A stretch of 64,000 bases of DNA from Gillisia hiemivivida (GTDB lineage: Bacteria > Bacteroidota > Bacteroidia > Flavobacteriales > Flavobacteriaceae). The position numbers were made by a program, and so were the translations under genes. A model generated the notes under the pieces. That model was not told the origin of the DNA. It ran no database searches and saw only the letters and a program-made list of their open reading frames with translations. The DNA is taken from assembly GCF_007997295.1 (NCBI RefSeq), contig NZ_VORY01000015.1, forward strand, positions 1-64,000, in the 5' to 3' direction. Positions 53,461 through 62,344 of this stretch are shown here, in pieces (the stretch's first letter is position 1; each line of letters starts with the position of its first letter).

Positions 53461-56178
53461 ATGAAACATAAGTATAAAATTTCTGGAATGACCTGTAATG
53501 GTTGCAGAACCCATGTAGAAAACACGTTAAAGGATATAAAAGGTGTTTCTAACGCATCTGTAGATTTGGAAAAAGCTGAAGCAGAAATAGAAATGGATAC
53601 TCACGTTGAACTGAGTCAGTTTCAAAAAGCTTTAAAAGTAGATGGAGGAGGTTATGAGATACATGAACCAGGAAAAATCATGAGTCATACTTATGATATT
53701 ACAGGAATGACTTGTAATGGCTGTAGTACACATGTGGAAAAGGTTCTAAACGCTGTAGAAGGAGTCTCTAAAGCCATAGTAGATCTTGAAAAGAAGGAAG
53801 CCGTTGTAGAAATGGAATCTCACATTAAGATTCAAAAATTTCAAGAGGTATTAGAGAAAGAAGGAGGAACCTATCAGATTTATCCTCACGGAAAAGCTCC
53901 AAATGCAAAGGAGAATGGGTCTTCTAAAACCAATGAAAAAGGAACAGGAACTTTTTATTGCCCGATGCACTGTGAAGGGGATAAGACCTATAATGAACCT
54001 GGAGACTGTCCAGTTTGCGGGATGGATCTTGTAGAAGAAATGAGTTTAAAATCATCAGCTGCACAGTATACGTGTCCAATGCACCCAGAGATCGTAAGAG
54101 ATGAGCCTGGAGATTGCCCCATTTGCGGAATGGACCTAGTGCCAATGAAAGCAGATGTTTCTGCGGAAGCAAAAACTTACATGAAGCTACTCAAAAAATT
54201 TAAGCTCGCAGTACTCTTTACCCTTCCAATCTTTTTGATCGCGATGTCTGAAATGATTCCGGGAAACCCGCTTTATGATTGGTTGGATATGAAAACCTGG
54301 AATTGGATCCAGTTAGGCCTTTCCATTCCTGTAGTATTTTATGCTACTTGGATGTTTTTTGAAAGAGCTTATAAATCTATAATCACTTGGAACCTTAATA
54401 TGTTCACCTTAATTGGAATAGGTGCAGGTGTGGCTTGGGTTTTTAGTGTATTTGGATTGCTTTTCCCCGGCCTTTTTCCAGATCAGTTTAAAACCGATGC
54501 TGGTACGGTGCATATTTATTTAGAAGCGGCTACCGTTATTTTAACGCTGGTGCTTTTGGGTCAGCTATTAGAAGCCAGAGCCCACAGTAGAACGAATAGC
54601 GCTATAAAAGAACTTTTAAAACTCGCTCCAAATAAAGCTTATAAGATTGTTGATGGAGTAGAAAAAGAAGTGCCTACAGATCAAATTATGGTGGGCGATC
54701 TCTTACGTGTAAAACCAGGAGACAAAATTCCTGTAGATGGAACAATTGAAAAGGGTCAGAGTAGCCTAGATGAATCTATGATTACAGGTGAGCCTATTCC
54801 AGTAGATAAGGTTGAAGGTGATAAAGTGAGTTCTGGAACTATCAATGGGAACCAAAGCTTTACCATGAAAGCCGAAAAAGTTGGAAACGAAACTTTACTG
54901 GCTCAAATTATAAAAATGGTGAATGATGCCAGTAGATCGCAAGCGCCAATTCAAAAATTAGCCGATAGAATTTCAGGTTATTTTGTGCCTATTGTAGTGT
55001 TGATCTCTGTGATCACCTTCGTTATTTGGGCAATCTATGGTCCAGAACCTTCGTATGCTTATGCCATGATAAACGCTATTGCAGTCTTAATAATTGCATG
55101 CCCTTGCGCTCTGGGACTAGCCACACCAATGTCTGTGATGGTTGGTGTTGGGAAAGGCGCACAAAATGGAGTGCTTATTAAAAATGCTGAGGCTTTAGAG
55201 CAAATGGATAAAGTAGATGTGCTTATTATTGATAAAACTGGAACAATTACTGAAGGAAAGCCTTCAGTAGAAAAAGTAGTTTCATTAGAATCTTCTTATT
55301 CTGAAGATGAGGTTTTAAGATTTGTAGGCTCTGTGAACTCAATGAGCGAACATCCACTCGCCCAGGCAACAGTAAATTTCGCGAAAGATAAAAATGTGAG
55401 TTTAATTGAAGCAGTCAATTTTAATTCGGTTACTGGAAAAGGGGTGACTGGGGAAATTGATGGAAAAAAAGTTGCTATTGGAAATGATAAGTTGATGGTT
55501 GAGGAGAATGCAGAGATAACTTCAGAATTTAAAAGTCAGGTTGAGAGCGAACAAGAGCAGGGTAAAACAGTTTCTTATGTTGCAGTAAACCATGAAATTG
55601 TGGGATATATTACCATCACCGATCCTATTAAAAAAACCAGTGCCCAAGCTATAAAGGAATTGATGGATGATGGGATAGAGGTTATTATGTTGACAGGAGA
55701 TAACAAAAAGACAGCTCAGGCTGTAGCAGATAAACTTCATCTATCTGGGTTTAAAGCGGGAATGTTACCTGAAGATAAATTGAATGAAGTGAAAAAACTC
55801 CAAGATCAAGGAAAATTAGTTGCCATGGCAGGCGATGGGATTAACGATGCACCTGCTTTAGCTAAATCTAATGTAGGAATTGCCATGGGAACGGGAACCG
55901 ATGTAGCTATAGAAAGCGCAAAGATCACTTTGGTAAAAGGAGATCTGCAAGGAGTTGTAAAGGCAAAAAGATTAAGTGAAAAGGTGATGAGAAACATCAA
56001 ACAGAATTTATTTTTTGCACTTATCTACAATACTTTAGGAGTTCCGGTTGCTGCCGGGGTACTTTATCCCTTTTTTGGATTGCTGTTATCCCCAATGATC
56101 GCAGCATTAGCAATGAGCTTTAGTTCAGTCTCTGTTATTGCAAATGCGTTGAGGTTAAAAAATGCAACAATAGATTAG
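53461..56178 (+). CDS. copA: Copper-translocating P1B-type ATPase with four N-terminal metal-binding modules
   Basis: The 905-aa pump moves Cu(I) from the cytoplasm out across the inner membrane. Two HMA domains have CxxC loops at Cys12/15 and Cys85/88. Two short heavy-metal-binding modules follow at about 166-195 and 202-232 (FYCPMH and YTCPMHPE, each ending CGMDLV). Then come eight helices, TGEP (actuator), CPC (Cys547-Cys549), the phosphorylation motif DKTGT (Asp591), SEHPLAQ and GDGIND (791-796). The ATG at 53461 starts the first HMA domain; an earlier frame start at 53374 would overlap the Csp gene. Confidence 0.95.
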   Translation: MKHKYKISGMTCNGCRTHVENTLKDIKGVSNASVDLEKAEAEIEMDTHVELSQFQKALKVDGGGYEIHEPGKIMSHTYDITGMTCNGCSTHVEKVLNAVEGVSKAIVDLEKKEAVVEMESHIKIQKFQEVLEKEGGTYQIYPHGKAPNAKENGSSKTNEKGTGTFYCPMHCEGDKTYNEPGDCPVCGMDLVEEMSLKSSAAQYTCPMHPEIVRDEPGDCPICGMDLVPMKADVSAEAKTYMKLLKKFKLAVLFTLPIFLIAMSEMIPGNPLYDWLDMKTWNWIQLGLSIPVVFYATWMFFERAYKSIITWNLNMFTLIGIGAGVAWVFSVFGLLFPGLFPDQFKTDAGTVHIYLEAATVILTLVLLGQLLEARAHSRTNSAIKELLKLAPNKAYKIVDGVEKEVPTDQIMVGDLLRVKPGDKIPVDGTIEKGQSSLDESMITGEPIPVDKVEGDKVSSGTINGNQSFTMKAEKVGNETLLAQIIKMVNDASRSQAPIQKLADRISGYFVPIVVLISVITFVIWAIYGPEPSYAYAMINAIAVLIIACPCALGLATPMSVMVGVGKGAQNGVLIKNAEALEQMDKVDVLIIDKTGTITEGKPSVEKVVSLESSYSEDEVLRFVGSVNSMSEHPLAQATVNFAKDKNVSLIEAVNFNSVTGKGVTGEIDGKKVAIGNDKLMVEENAEITSEFKSQVESEQEQGKTVSYVAVNHEIVGYITITDPIKKTSAQAIKELMDDGIEVIMLTGDNKKTAQAVADKLHLSGFKAGMLPEDKLNEVKKLQDQGKLVAMAGDGINDAPALAKSNVGIAMGTGTDVAIESAKITLVKGDLQGVVKAKRLSEKVMRNIKQNLFFALIYNTLGVPVAAGVLYPFFGLLLSPMIAALAMSFSSVSVIANALRLKNATID

Positions 56179-56195
56179 AATAAACGATTAGGATT

Positions 56196-56335
56196 ATGCA
56201 AAATTTTTTAAGTAAATGGGGAGAAGCTGCATACACTAGTGCCGGCTTTTCTGGATGGCTTTATGGGCCTTTGCGTTAGGTTATGTTATAAGCAGTTGTA
56301 TTCAGGTTTTTGTAACCGAAAAGATGAAAGCTTAA
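56196..56335 (+). pseudogene. Frameshifted, truncated permease remnant
   Basis: An ATG frame reads MQNFLSKWGEAAYTSAGF and then stops after a shift. In the next frame the continuation FWMALWAFALGYVISSCIQV then FVTEKMKA ends in TAA. Joined by a one-base shift near 56250, this is the first membrane helix of a YraQ/DUF318-type permease, a family often found next to copper ATPases. The rest of the roughly 400-residue gene is missing. The remnant is 17 nt after the ATPase stop. Confidence 0.6.
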
Positions 56336-56356
56336 TTAATAACTATAGTATAATAT

Positions 56357-56384
56357 AAAAGCCACCTCATTTTATGAGGTGGCT
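56357..56384 (-). terminator. Hairpin with minus-strand T-tract
   Basis: AGCCACCTCAT and ATGAGGTGGCT form an 11-bp stem (56360-56384), followed on the minus strand by TTTTATATTATA. It lies downstream of the Spy-like gene and could be the second of two terminators. Confidence 0.6.
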
Positions 56385-56485
56385 ATGTAGGGTAGAATAA
56401 TCTAGAATATGAAATAAATTTTATATTCTATACTGGTTAGACTCATAGTTTTAAAAAAGGTTTAAAATTGAATACATTTTAAAAT

Positions 56486-56516
56486 TCAAAAACCCACTAA
56501 AATAATTTAGTGGGTT
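56486..56516 (-). terminator. Intrinsic terminator of the Spy-like gene
   Basis: AACCCACTAAA (56491-56501) pairs with TTTAGTGGGTT (56506-56516), giving an 11-bp stem. On the minus strand it is followed by TTTTTGAATTTT. It lies about 140 nt beyond the stop at 56653, with no gene between. Confidence 0.65.
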
Positions 56517-56652
56517 CTAAACAATGAATGCAAATTTTAAATATTTGCAATTGGCTTTTTAAATTGTCGAAGCTTTTGTCAATTAATTACAGATTAATTA
56601 GTTAAACATTTAATTTTCTGTAAAAACCTTAAAAACATATGTGATACTATGG

Positions 56653-57174
56653 TTAATATTCTGATCCATCATCGTCATGATCTTTTTTATTCCCTTTCAT
56701 TTTCGACTTGTCCTTGTGCATCATCATTTTTTCCTTATCCATTTTCATCTCTTCATTGTGCATAACTTCCCATCTTGCGAACTGCTTATCATCAAGAATT
56801 TCTCTTATATCTTCTTTGAAGTCATCCTGGATTTTCATCCTCTGTTCATGCATTTCGGCTTTTTCTTGTGGCATATCCTCTGCATCTTCTTCGGTCATTT
56901 CTGCTCTGTGACCTGCCTTCAACTCCTTCATGCTTTCCCATCTTTTCTGTTGAGCTTTTTTTAAGTCTGCTTTTTGTTCCGCATTCAAACTCAATTTAGC
57001 AGCCATTTTATCAGAATACATAGTGGCGTCTTCATCATGAGACTTCATTTCCATATGTTTCATTTCTTTATGCTCCATATGATCTTTGTCTTTATCCTTA
57101 TGCACTTTTTCTACCTGTGCAAAAGCTGCAAAGGAGGACATTAGCATTATTAATACTAAACTTATTTTTTTCAT
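56653..57174 (-). CDS. Spy/CpxP-like Met/His/Lys-rich secreted protein
   Basis: The 173-aa protein has a signal peptide (cut near residue 20, AFAQ), then a charged stretch rich in His, Met and Asp (HKDKDKDHMEHKEMKHMEM). LSLNAEQKADLKKAQQKRWE follows, similar to the LTxxQ helix motif of Spy and CpxP. Later segments repeat Met/Glu/Lys. It is probably a periplasmic chaperone or copper-binding protein induced by envelope stress, as inferred from composition and the neighbouring copper genes. It is transcribed opposite to the ATPase. Confidence 0.8.
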   Translation of the reverse strand: MKKISLVLIMLMSSFAAFAQVEKVHKDKDKDHMEHKEMKHMEMKSHDEDATMYSDKMAAKLSLNAEQKADLKKAQQKRWESMKELKAGHRAEMTEEDAEDMPQEKAEMHEQRMKIQDDFKEDIREILDDKQFARWEVMHNEEMKMDKEKMMMHKDKSKMKGNKKDHDDDGSEY

Positions 57175-57245
57175 GATTTAAATTATTAATTAATACTTAA
57201 ACATCTAAAAATAAGCAATTTATGAATTGTTAAATATGTTTTAAC

Positions 57246-57278
57246 ACAAAAAAACGGTTGCTGTTAAAGCAACCGTTT
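57246..57278 (-). terminator. Intrinsic terminator of the zinc metalloprotease gene
   Basis: AAACGGTTGC (57252-57261) pairs with GCAACCGTTT (57269-57278), and the minus strand continues with a run of T. It lies 26 nt beyond the stop at 57304. Confidence 0.8.
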
Positions 57279-57303
57279 CAAATCTTAAAATTTTAAAAGA
57301 AAA

Positions 57304-59790
57304 TTAGCCTTTTGCAATAGGATTTAGGATTAGATCAATTCTTTCCAAAGCATCCATTAAATGATAACGGGTTAACTGATCATTAGATCTTCCTACCGCG
57401 TTTCTAATGTTACGCTGTAAAGTAACCAGTTCTCCTCTTACTACAGGTCTAATGTCACTCTGGGCAACATCAACACTCGTTCCGCGGCTAAATCGGCTGT
57501 TTTGTTGTTCCTGTGTCATTAAGTAATCCATTCTGTTTATATATGCACGTTGAAGGTTTCTACGGTAGGTGCTAATTTCACCACCTTTTCTAAGTTCGCT
57601 CCAAACTCCGTTTCTAAGTTCGCTCATCATATCTAGAAGACCATAAGCTTCTCTTCCGTTTATCTCACTGTTTTCAATAAGCCTTGCCATTCTTCCGAAG
57701 TCTAGCAAATTGTTTAAAGTTCTTTCCTGAGTACCTCTTAAACGCTCTACATTTCCATCAAATTCAATCTTATTAAAGATATCCTGATCAATAAGCCATT
57801 CCGGGGTAGAGAACAATTCATCCTGAAGGAATTTCATTGCTACCTTTTGCTTATCTGCTGTTACGTGAAAATATACAGCTCCATCCTGATCATAGGTCTT
57901 GGTGAATTTTTTCACACCGCCGATATTTGCTGCAACGTGACCCATGTAACGGTTGTACTGTCCTAAAACCTGTCCATACATAGTCTCTAAATCATCATAA
58001 TCTTTACCGTCTTCTGCAGTCCATTCAATAAGATTAGGAATTATTCTTTTAAGATTCTTTATTCCGTATTGACTGGCAAGTACAGCGTCGTCACCAAGAT
58101 CTTCGGTTTGTGAAGTAGGATCAATGACACCTCTTTGCTGGGCTCCAAAACGGTAGATAGGATCATCAGCCTTTTCCAAGATCCATTGATCCAAAATTGG
58201 TTTTTCTTCTACTCCCTTTTTTTCTAGTAAAGGCTTATAACCCCACATAATTGCATATTTATCATATGGCCCTACTTCCGGCATTAAAGCAACGTCTCCA
58301 TCTTCAGGTTGCGCGATATAATTAAAACGGGCATAATCCATTATAGAAGGTGCAGTACCATATTTTTTAGTGAATTCCGGATCTCTTAAATCTTCTACAG
58401 AATATGCAACACTGCTTCCCATATTATGTGGAAGACCTAATGTGTGTCCAACCTCGTGAGAAGACACAAATCTGATAAGTCGACCCATTACTTCATCTTT
58501 AAAAGCCACACCTTGTGCTTCTGGATTTATAGCAGCTGTTTGCACAAAGAACCAGTTTCTTAAAAGAGTCATTACGTTATGGTACCAGTTAATATCCGAT
58601 TCCAATATTTCTCCGGAACGAGGATCACTCACATGAGGACCATTTGCATTAGGAATTGGAGAAGCTAAATATCTTACTACAGAATATCTTGCATCTTCAG
58701 GGCTCCAATCTGGATCCTCTTCTTTTGTTGGAGGATCTTTTGCTATAATGGCATTTTTAAAGCCGGCAGCTTCAAAAGCAACTTGCCAATCTTCTATACC
58801 TTCTTTAATAAATGGAATCCACTGTTTTGGAGTGGCTCTATCTATATAATAAACAATTTGTTTCTTAGGCTCAACCAGTTCTCCGTTCTTGAATTTCTCA
58901 AGATCTTCATCTTTTACCTCAAGTCTCCAACGATCTAGGTAACGAACAGTTTCACTTTTTTGAGCTTCTAGTCCGTAATCCACTTGCCCGGTTGTAAACC
59001 AGCCAACTCTTTCATCATAATATCTTCTTTCCATAGGCACCTTAGGAAGAAGGATCATGGAGTTGCTCATTTTTACTGAAATTGAAGCAGTACTTGAATT
59101 AGAAGGTGGTTCAGATGAATTATACGTTTTTACATGACGCACTTCAATATTTTCAGGATAACTTCTAATAGTATCTATATAAGATCTACTTTCATCAAGA
59201 CGGGTGATTTTGTAATTTTTACGACTTCTCTCAGGAAATCCTAGAGCCTGAACGTCTTTATTAAAAAGATCGGTTACTTTTATTACCGTGGAATTGCTTA
59301 AAGAGTCTTTGTGCAGAGCTTCAATTTCGAAAGAATAAAGTATGGGCTCAAAGTTGGAATTTACCACTGCCTCATGAATCGGAAGAGAATCTGCGGCATA
59401 AACATCGTGGGAAACTACCCTCAATAAAACGCTTTTGTCTTTTTTCTCCCAGCGTAAAACCTGCTCATTCTGTTTCCCGCCACCAAAACCAATACCAGCG
59501 GCAGTTTGGGCTATACGAGTAACCATAAGCATTTCCCGATTAAAGAGACTGTCAGGAATTTCGTAAAAGTAATTGTCTTCTACTTTGTGGATTGTAAATA
59601 AACCTTTGTCAGATTTAGCTTCTTTGGTAATTACCTTGTCATAAGGTTTAATACCATTTTTGTCTTTAGATTCCGATTTTGCTGCTGTTTGCGCCGATGC
59701 CTTTTTGTCTTTAGGCTGAAAAACGGCACAACCGGAAACAGAGATTGACAAGGCTATCAATAATAGCTTGTGGGAGAACTGTTTGGTCAT
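57304..59790 (-). CDS. Zinc-dependent metalloprotease (DUF5117/DUF4953 family)
   Basis: The 828-aa lipoprotein-like protein (lipobox near VSGC, residue 21) carries DUF5118/DUF5117 regions (about 50-380) and a DUF4953 metallopeptidase part. The zinc motif is HEVGHTLGLPHN (about residue 440), with an ASxMDY-like SIMDYARFNY Met-turn after it. The family is abundant in Bacteroidota, and the physiological substrate is not known. It lies just outside the copper island, upstream of the Spy-like gene, and has a strong terminator of its own. Confidence 0.92.
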   Translation of the reverse strand: MTKQFSHKLLLIALSISVSGCAVFQPKDKKASAQTAAKSESKDKNGIKPYDKVITKEAKSDKGLFTIHKVEDNYFYEIPDSLFNREMLMVTRIAQTAAGIGFGGGKQNEQVLRWEKKDKSVLLRVVSHDVYAADSLPIHEAVVNSNFEPILYSFEIEALHKDSLSNSTVIKVTDLFNKDVQALGFPERSRKNYKITRLDESRSYIDTIRSYPENIEVRHVKTYNSSEPPSNSSTASISVKMSNSMILLPKVPMERRYYDERVGWFTTGQVDYGLEAQKSETVRYLDRWRLEVKDEDLEKFKNGELVEPKKQIVYYIDRATPKQWIPFIKEGIEDWQVAFEAAGFKNAIIAKDPPTKEEDPDWSPEDARYSVVRYLASPIPNANGPHVSDPRSGEILESDINWYHNVMTLLRNWFFVQTAAINPEAQGVAFKDEVMGRLIRFVSSHEVGHTLGLPHNMGSSVAYSVEDLRDPEFTKKYGTAPSIMDYARFNYIAQPEDGDVALMPEVGPYDKYAIMWGYKPLLEKKGVEEKPILDQWILEKADDPIYRFGAQQRGVIDPTSQTEDLGDDAVLASQYGIKNLKRIIPNLIEWTAEDGKDYDDLETMYGQVLGQYNRYMGHVAANIGGVKKFTKTYDQDGAVYFHVTADKQKVAMKFLQDELFSTPEWLIDQDIFNKIEFDGNVERLRGTQERTLNNLLDFGRMARLIENSEINGREAYGLLDMMSELRNGVWSELRKGGEISTYRRNLQRAYINRMDYLMTQEQQNSRFSRGTSVDVAQSDIRPVVRGELVTLQRNIRNAVGRSNDQLTRYHLMDALERIDLILNPIAKG

Positions 59791-59853
59791 GTAAGATTTT
59801 TTAATTTAATAATTTTGAATATAAGAAGTAGAATAACTTTAGGGAAATTTAAA

Positions 59854-59880
59854 ACGAAAAAAGACTACCTCTTGGTAGCC
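59854..59880 (-). terminator. Intrinsic terminator of lysS
   Basis: On the minus strand GGCTACC (from 59880) pairs with GGTAGTC, including a G-U pair, followed by a run of T. It lies about 60 nt beyond the lysS stop. Confidence 0.75.
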
Positions 59881-59942
59881 TTTAGACTGAAATATTTTGA
59901 AAAGGTTTAATTTATTCAGAAAAAAACTGAAAAATTAACATT

Positions 59943-61643
59943 TTAGAACCATTTTTCTACTTCTTCTAACTGAAGCGCAGCAATGGTTAATTTATTTTTC
60001 TTTCTTAAACCGTTTAATTTTTGATGCACTTGTGTTGCCTTGTTCTCTTTAAGTTTTGTCACACTTAAAAATTCGTGCATCACAACATCTACCCATTCCT
60101 GTGGCACTCCAATTTTAATAAAATCTTCAGGTTTTGGAACTATCGCTTTCTTTTCCGGTTTCATTTGAGGGAAGAAAAGCACTTCTTGTATAGATTGATT
60201 GTTAGTGAGGTACATGATTAATCTGTCCATTCCAATACCCATTCCAGATGTTGGAGGCATTCCATACTCTAAGGCGCGTAAAAAATCATAATCTATAACG
60301 CCTGTAGCTTCATCATCTCCTTTTTTAGCCAATTCTATTTGATGCTCAAAGCGCTCACGTTGATCTATAGGGTCGTTTAATTCAGAATAAGCATTAGCTA
60401 TTTCTTTTCCACAAACCATTAATTCAAAACGTTCCGTTAATTCCGGATTATCTCTATGCTCTTTACATAGAGGGCTCATTTCTTTTGGGTAATCTGTAAT
60501 GTAGGTTGGCTGGATATAATTACCCTCACATTTTTCACCAAAAATCTCATCTATAAGCTTCCCTTTACCCATAGTATCATCAACATCAACTCCAAGATCT
60601 TTGGCGGCCTGACGTATTTCAGATTCACTCTTTCCGGTAATATCAAAACCAGTAAAATGTTTAATGGAATCTGCCATAGTTACTCTTGCATACGGTGCTT
60701 TGAAATCTATTTCATGTTTCCCGAAAGTGGCTTTTGTTGTTCCGTTCACAGCTATTGCACAATGTTCTAATAGTCGCTCACAGAATTCCATCATCCAATT
60801 GTAATCTTTGTAAGCAACATAGATCTCCATGGCTGTAAACTCAGGATTATGCGTTCTATCCATTCCTTCATTTCTGAAGTTTTTTGAGAACTCATAAACC
60901 CCATCAAAACCACCTACGATCAATCTTTTAAGATATAATTCGTTCGCAATTCGCATATAAAGTGGCATATCCAATGCATTGTGATGCGTCATAAATGGTC
61001 TTGCCGCCGCTCCTCCCGGAATTGGCTGAAGTACCGGAGTTTCAACTTCAAAATAACCTGCGTCATTAAAGAAATTACGCATGGCATTGAAAAGTTTGGT
61101 TCTTTTTACAAAAACCTCTTTCACTTTAGGATTCACTACAAGATCTGCATAACGCTGCCTATAACGTTGCTCCGGATCATTAAATTCATCAAAAATATGA
61201 CCTTCTTTATCTGTTTTAGGAAGTGGTAATGGACGCAATGCTTTACTAAGCAATGAGAATTCTTTTACCATGATCGTCTTTTCTCCAACTTGTGTAGTAA
61301 AAAGCTCTCCGTGGATCCCTATAAAATCACCGATATCCAGTAATTTTTTATATACGTCGTTGTATTTACTTTTATCTTCATCAGGACAAATTTCATCTCT
61401 ATTGAAATATACCTGGATCTTTCCTGTAGAATCCTGGATATCTGCAAAAGATGCCTTTCCTTGAATTCTTCTGGACATTAATCGTCCTGCAACTACTACC
61501 TTCTTGCCTTCTTCAAAATTAGATTTGATCTTGGCACTTGTATGATCTACCGGAAACAGATCTGCCGGATAAGGATTGATGCCTAATTTTCTAAGAGAAG
61601 CTAATTTTTCCCTTCTTACAATTTCTTGTTCAGATAGCTGCAT
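59943..61643 (-). CDS. lysS: Lysyl-tRNA synthetase, class II
   Basis: This cytoplasmic enzyme charges tRNA-Lys. The 566-aa protein has an N-terminal OB-fold (about 55-150, VVVAGRLMSRRIQGKASFADIQD) and a class II catalytic core. Motif 2 is near FSKNFRNEGMDRTHNPEFTAMEIYVAY, and motif 3 is MPPTSGMGIGMDRLIMYLT. The C-terminal extension of about 65 residues after motif 3 is usual in Bacteroidota (PKPEDFIKIGVPQEWVDVV). An exact -7 box lies 44 nt upstream. Confidence 0.97.
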   Translation of the reverse strand: MQLSEQEIVRREKLASLRKLGINPYPADLFPVDHTSAKIKSNFEEGKKVVVAGRLMSRRIQGKASFADIQDSTGKIQVYFNRDEICPDEDKSKYNDVYKKLLDIGDFIGIHGELFTTQVGEKTIMVKEFSLLSKALRPLPLPKTDKEGHIFDEFNDPEQRYRQRYADLVVNPKVKEVFVKRTKLFNAMRNFFNDAGYFEVETPVLQPIPGGAAARPFMTHHNALDMPLYMRIANELYLKRLIVGGFDGVYEFSKNFRNEGMDRTHNPEFTAMEIYVAYKDYNWMMEFCERLLEHCAIAVNGTTKATFGKHEIDFKAPYARVTMADSIKHFTGFDITGKSESEIRQAAKDLGVDVDDTMGKGKLIDEIFGEKCEGNYIQPTYITDYPKEMSPLCKEHRDNPELTERFELMVCGKEIANAYSELNDPIDQRERFEHQIELAKKGDDEATGVIDYDFLRALEYGMPPTSGMGIGMDRLIMYLTNNQSIQEVLFFPQMKPEKKAIVPKPEDFIKIGVPQEWVDVVMHEFLSVTKLKENKATQVHQKLNGLRKKNKLTIAALQLEEVEKWF

Positions 61644-61686
61644 GATGTCTTTTAATTTGTGTCTTATCTTCAGGGATAAGAAGTTG

Positions 61687-61694
61687 CAAATATA
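61687..61694 (-). promoter_or_regulatory. -7 promoter box of lysS
   Basis: The minus strand reads TATATTTG, an exact TAnnTTTG match, 44 nt before the lysS start. Confidence 0.55.
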
Positions 61695-61792
61695 ATGACA
61701 TTCACTTAACTAGTCAATTTGAAAATCATATCATTTAGAAAGAATCACTGCTATCTGAAAGTTGGTTTTTTTACTCCTTTTTTGTAGAATAT

Positions 61793-61859
61793 GTGCTGAA
61801 ATTCCCGAGATTCAGGAGCGACGATTTTTTCAATCGTTGTTCCGCGGGAATTTCAGCAC
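61793..61859. repeat. Large hairpin repeat between lysS and the YqaE gene
   Basis: GTGCTGAAATTCCCG (61793-61807) and CGGGAATTTCAGCAC (61845-61859) are perfect 15-bp inverted arms. An inner pair around ACGATT/AATCGT (near 61821-61835) extends the stem partly. Open frames across it (about 61762-62029) are artefacts of the repeat in my view. The 542-nt gap 61644-62185 otherwise holds only the smaller repeat at 61906 and the two promoters. Confidence 0.65.
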
Positions 61860-61905
61860 GGTTTTTGGTTTTTTTGCCAAAAAATTCCTTAAAAAAGGCG
61901 TCTTT

Positions 61906-61928
61906 CCTGCCCGAAATGTTCAGGCGGG
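61906..61928. repeat. GC-rich repeat copy (relative at 52882-52904)
   Basis: CCTGCCCGAAATG, completed by TTCAGGCGGG, differs from the copy at 52882-52904 in two of 23 bases. It stands about 50 bp after the large hairpin, so both may be parts of one composite dispersed element. Confidence 0.6.
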
Positions 61929-62149
61929 TTCTTTGCTTCGTTTCTGATTGCTTCCGACGAGTGAAGCGAGAGGAAAGTACAGCAAAAGAAACCGAAGGTT
62001 CACGAACTCCATTAAAAAAGAAACAGTGAGCTAAATGAAGGGCAGATAAAAAAAGACAATGGGGTTAAGATTATTAGTCCAAAACATAAGTGACAAGTTT
62101 TTCTGTGACAAAGAATAAAAAGGAGATATTTTCAGCAATTATTAATTGG

Positions 62150-62157
62150 TATCTTTG
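62150..62157 (+). promoter_or_regulatory. -7 promoter box of the yqaE-lipB pair
   Basis: TATCTTTG matches TAnnTTTG exactly and ends 28 nt before the ATG at 62186. The broader string TTGGTATCTTTGCC is characteristic of flavobacterial promoters. Confidence 0.55.
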
Positions 62158-62185
62158 CCCTATTAAGATTAAAAAAGAAGGATTA

Positions 62186-62344
62186 ATGAGTGTTTGGAGA
62201 GTTATTCTATCGGTGTTGTTTCCCCCATTGGCAGTATATGACAAAGGATGTGGATCTATTTTAATTGTGCTCATTCTAACTTTACTTGGTTGGATTCCAG
62301 GAGTGATTGCAGCCTTAATTATTTTAAACAAAGGGAAACAATGA
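62186..62344 (+). CDS. YqaE/Pmp3-family small membrane protein
   Basis: The 52-aa peptide has two hydrophobic helices, with the family blocks ILSVLFPPLAVYDKGCGS and LTLLGWIPGVIAALIIL. Pmp3-type peptides affect membrane potential in yeast, while the bacterial role is unsettled. The ATG at 62186 follows a -7 box; upstream in-frame codons from 62090 lie in the spacer and promoter and are not coding. The stop overlaps the lipB start by 4 nt. Confidence 0.88.
   Translation: MSVWRVILSVLFPPLAVYDKGCGSILIVLILTLLGWIPGVIAALIILNKGKQ

Noticed and set aside
56677-56964. Plus-strand open frames with many His, Phe and Ile
   Set aside because: They lie wholly inside the Spy-like gene on the other strand and mirror its codons. 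No homology is apparent.
61762-62029. Two overlapping open frames of 61 and 78 codons between lysS and yqaE
   Set aside because: They run across the large hairpin and the GC-rich repeat. The protein-like appearance follows from the repeat, and no family is recognised.
62090-62185. Upstream extension of the YqaE frame
   Set aside because: It includes the exact -7 box at 62150-62157, so transcription would start after the extension.
62248-62340. Upstream extension of the lipB frame
   Set aside because: It overlaps the YqaE gene in another frame and lacks family similarity. The ATG at 62341 starts the conserved LipB sequence.
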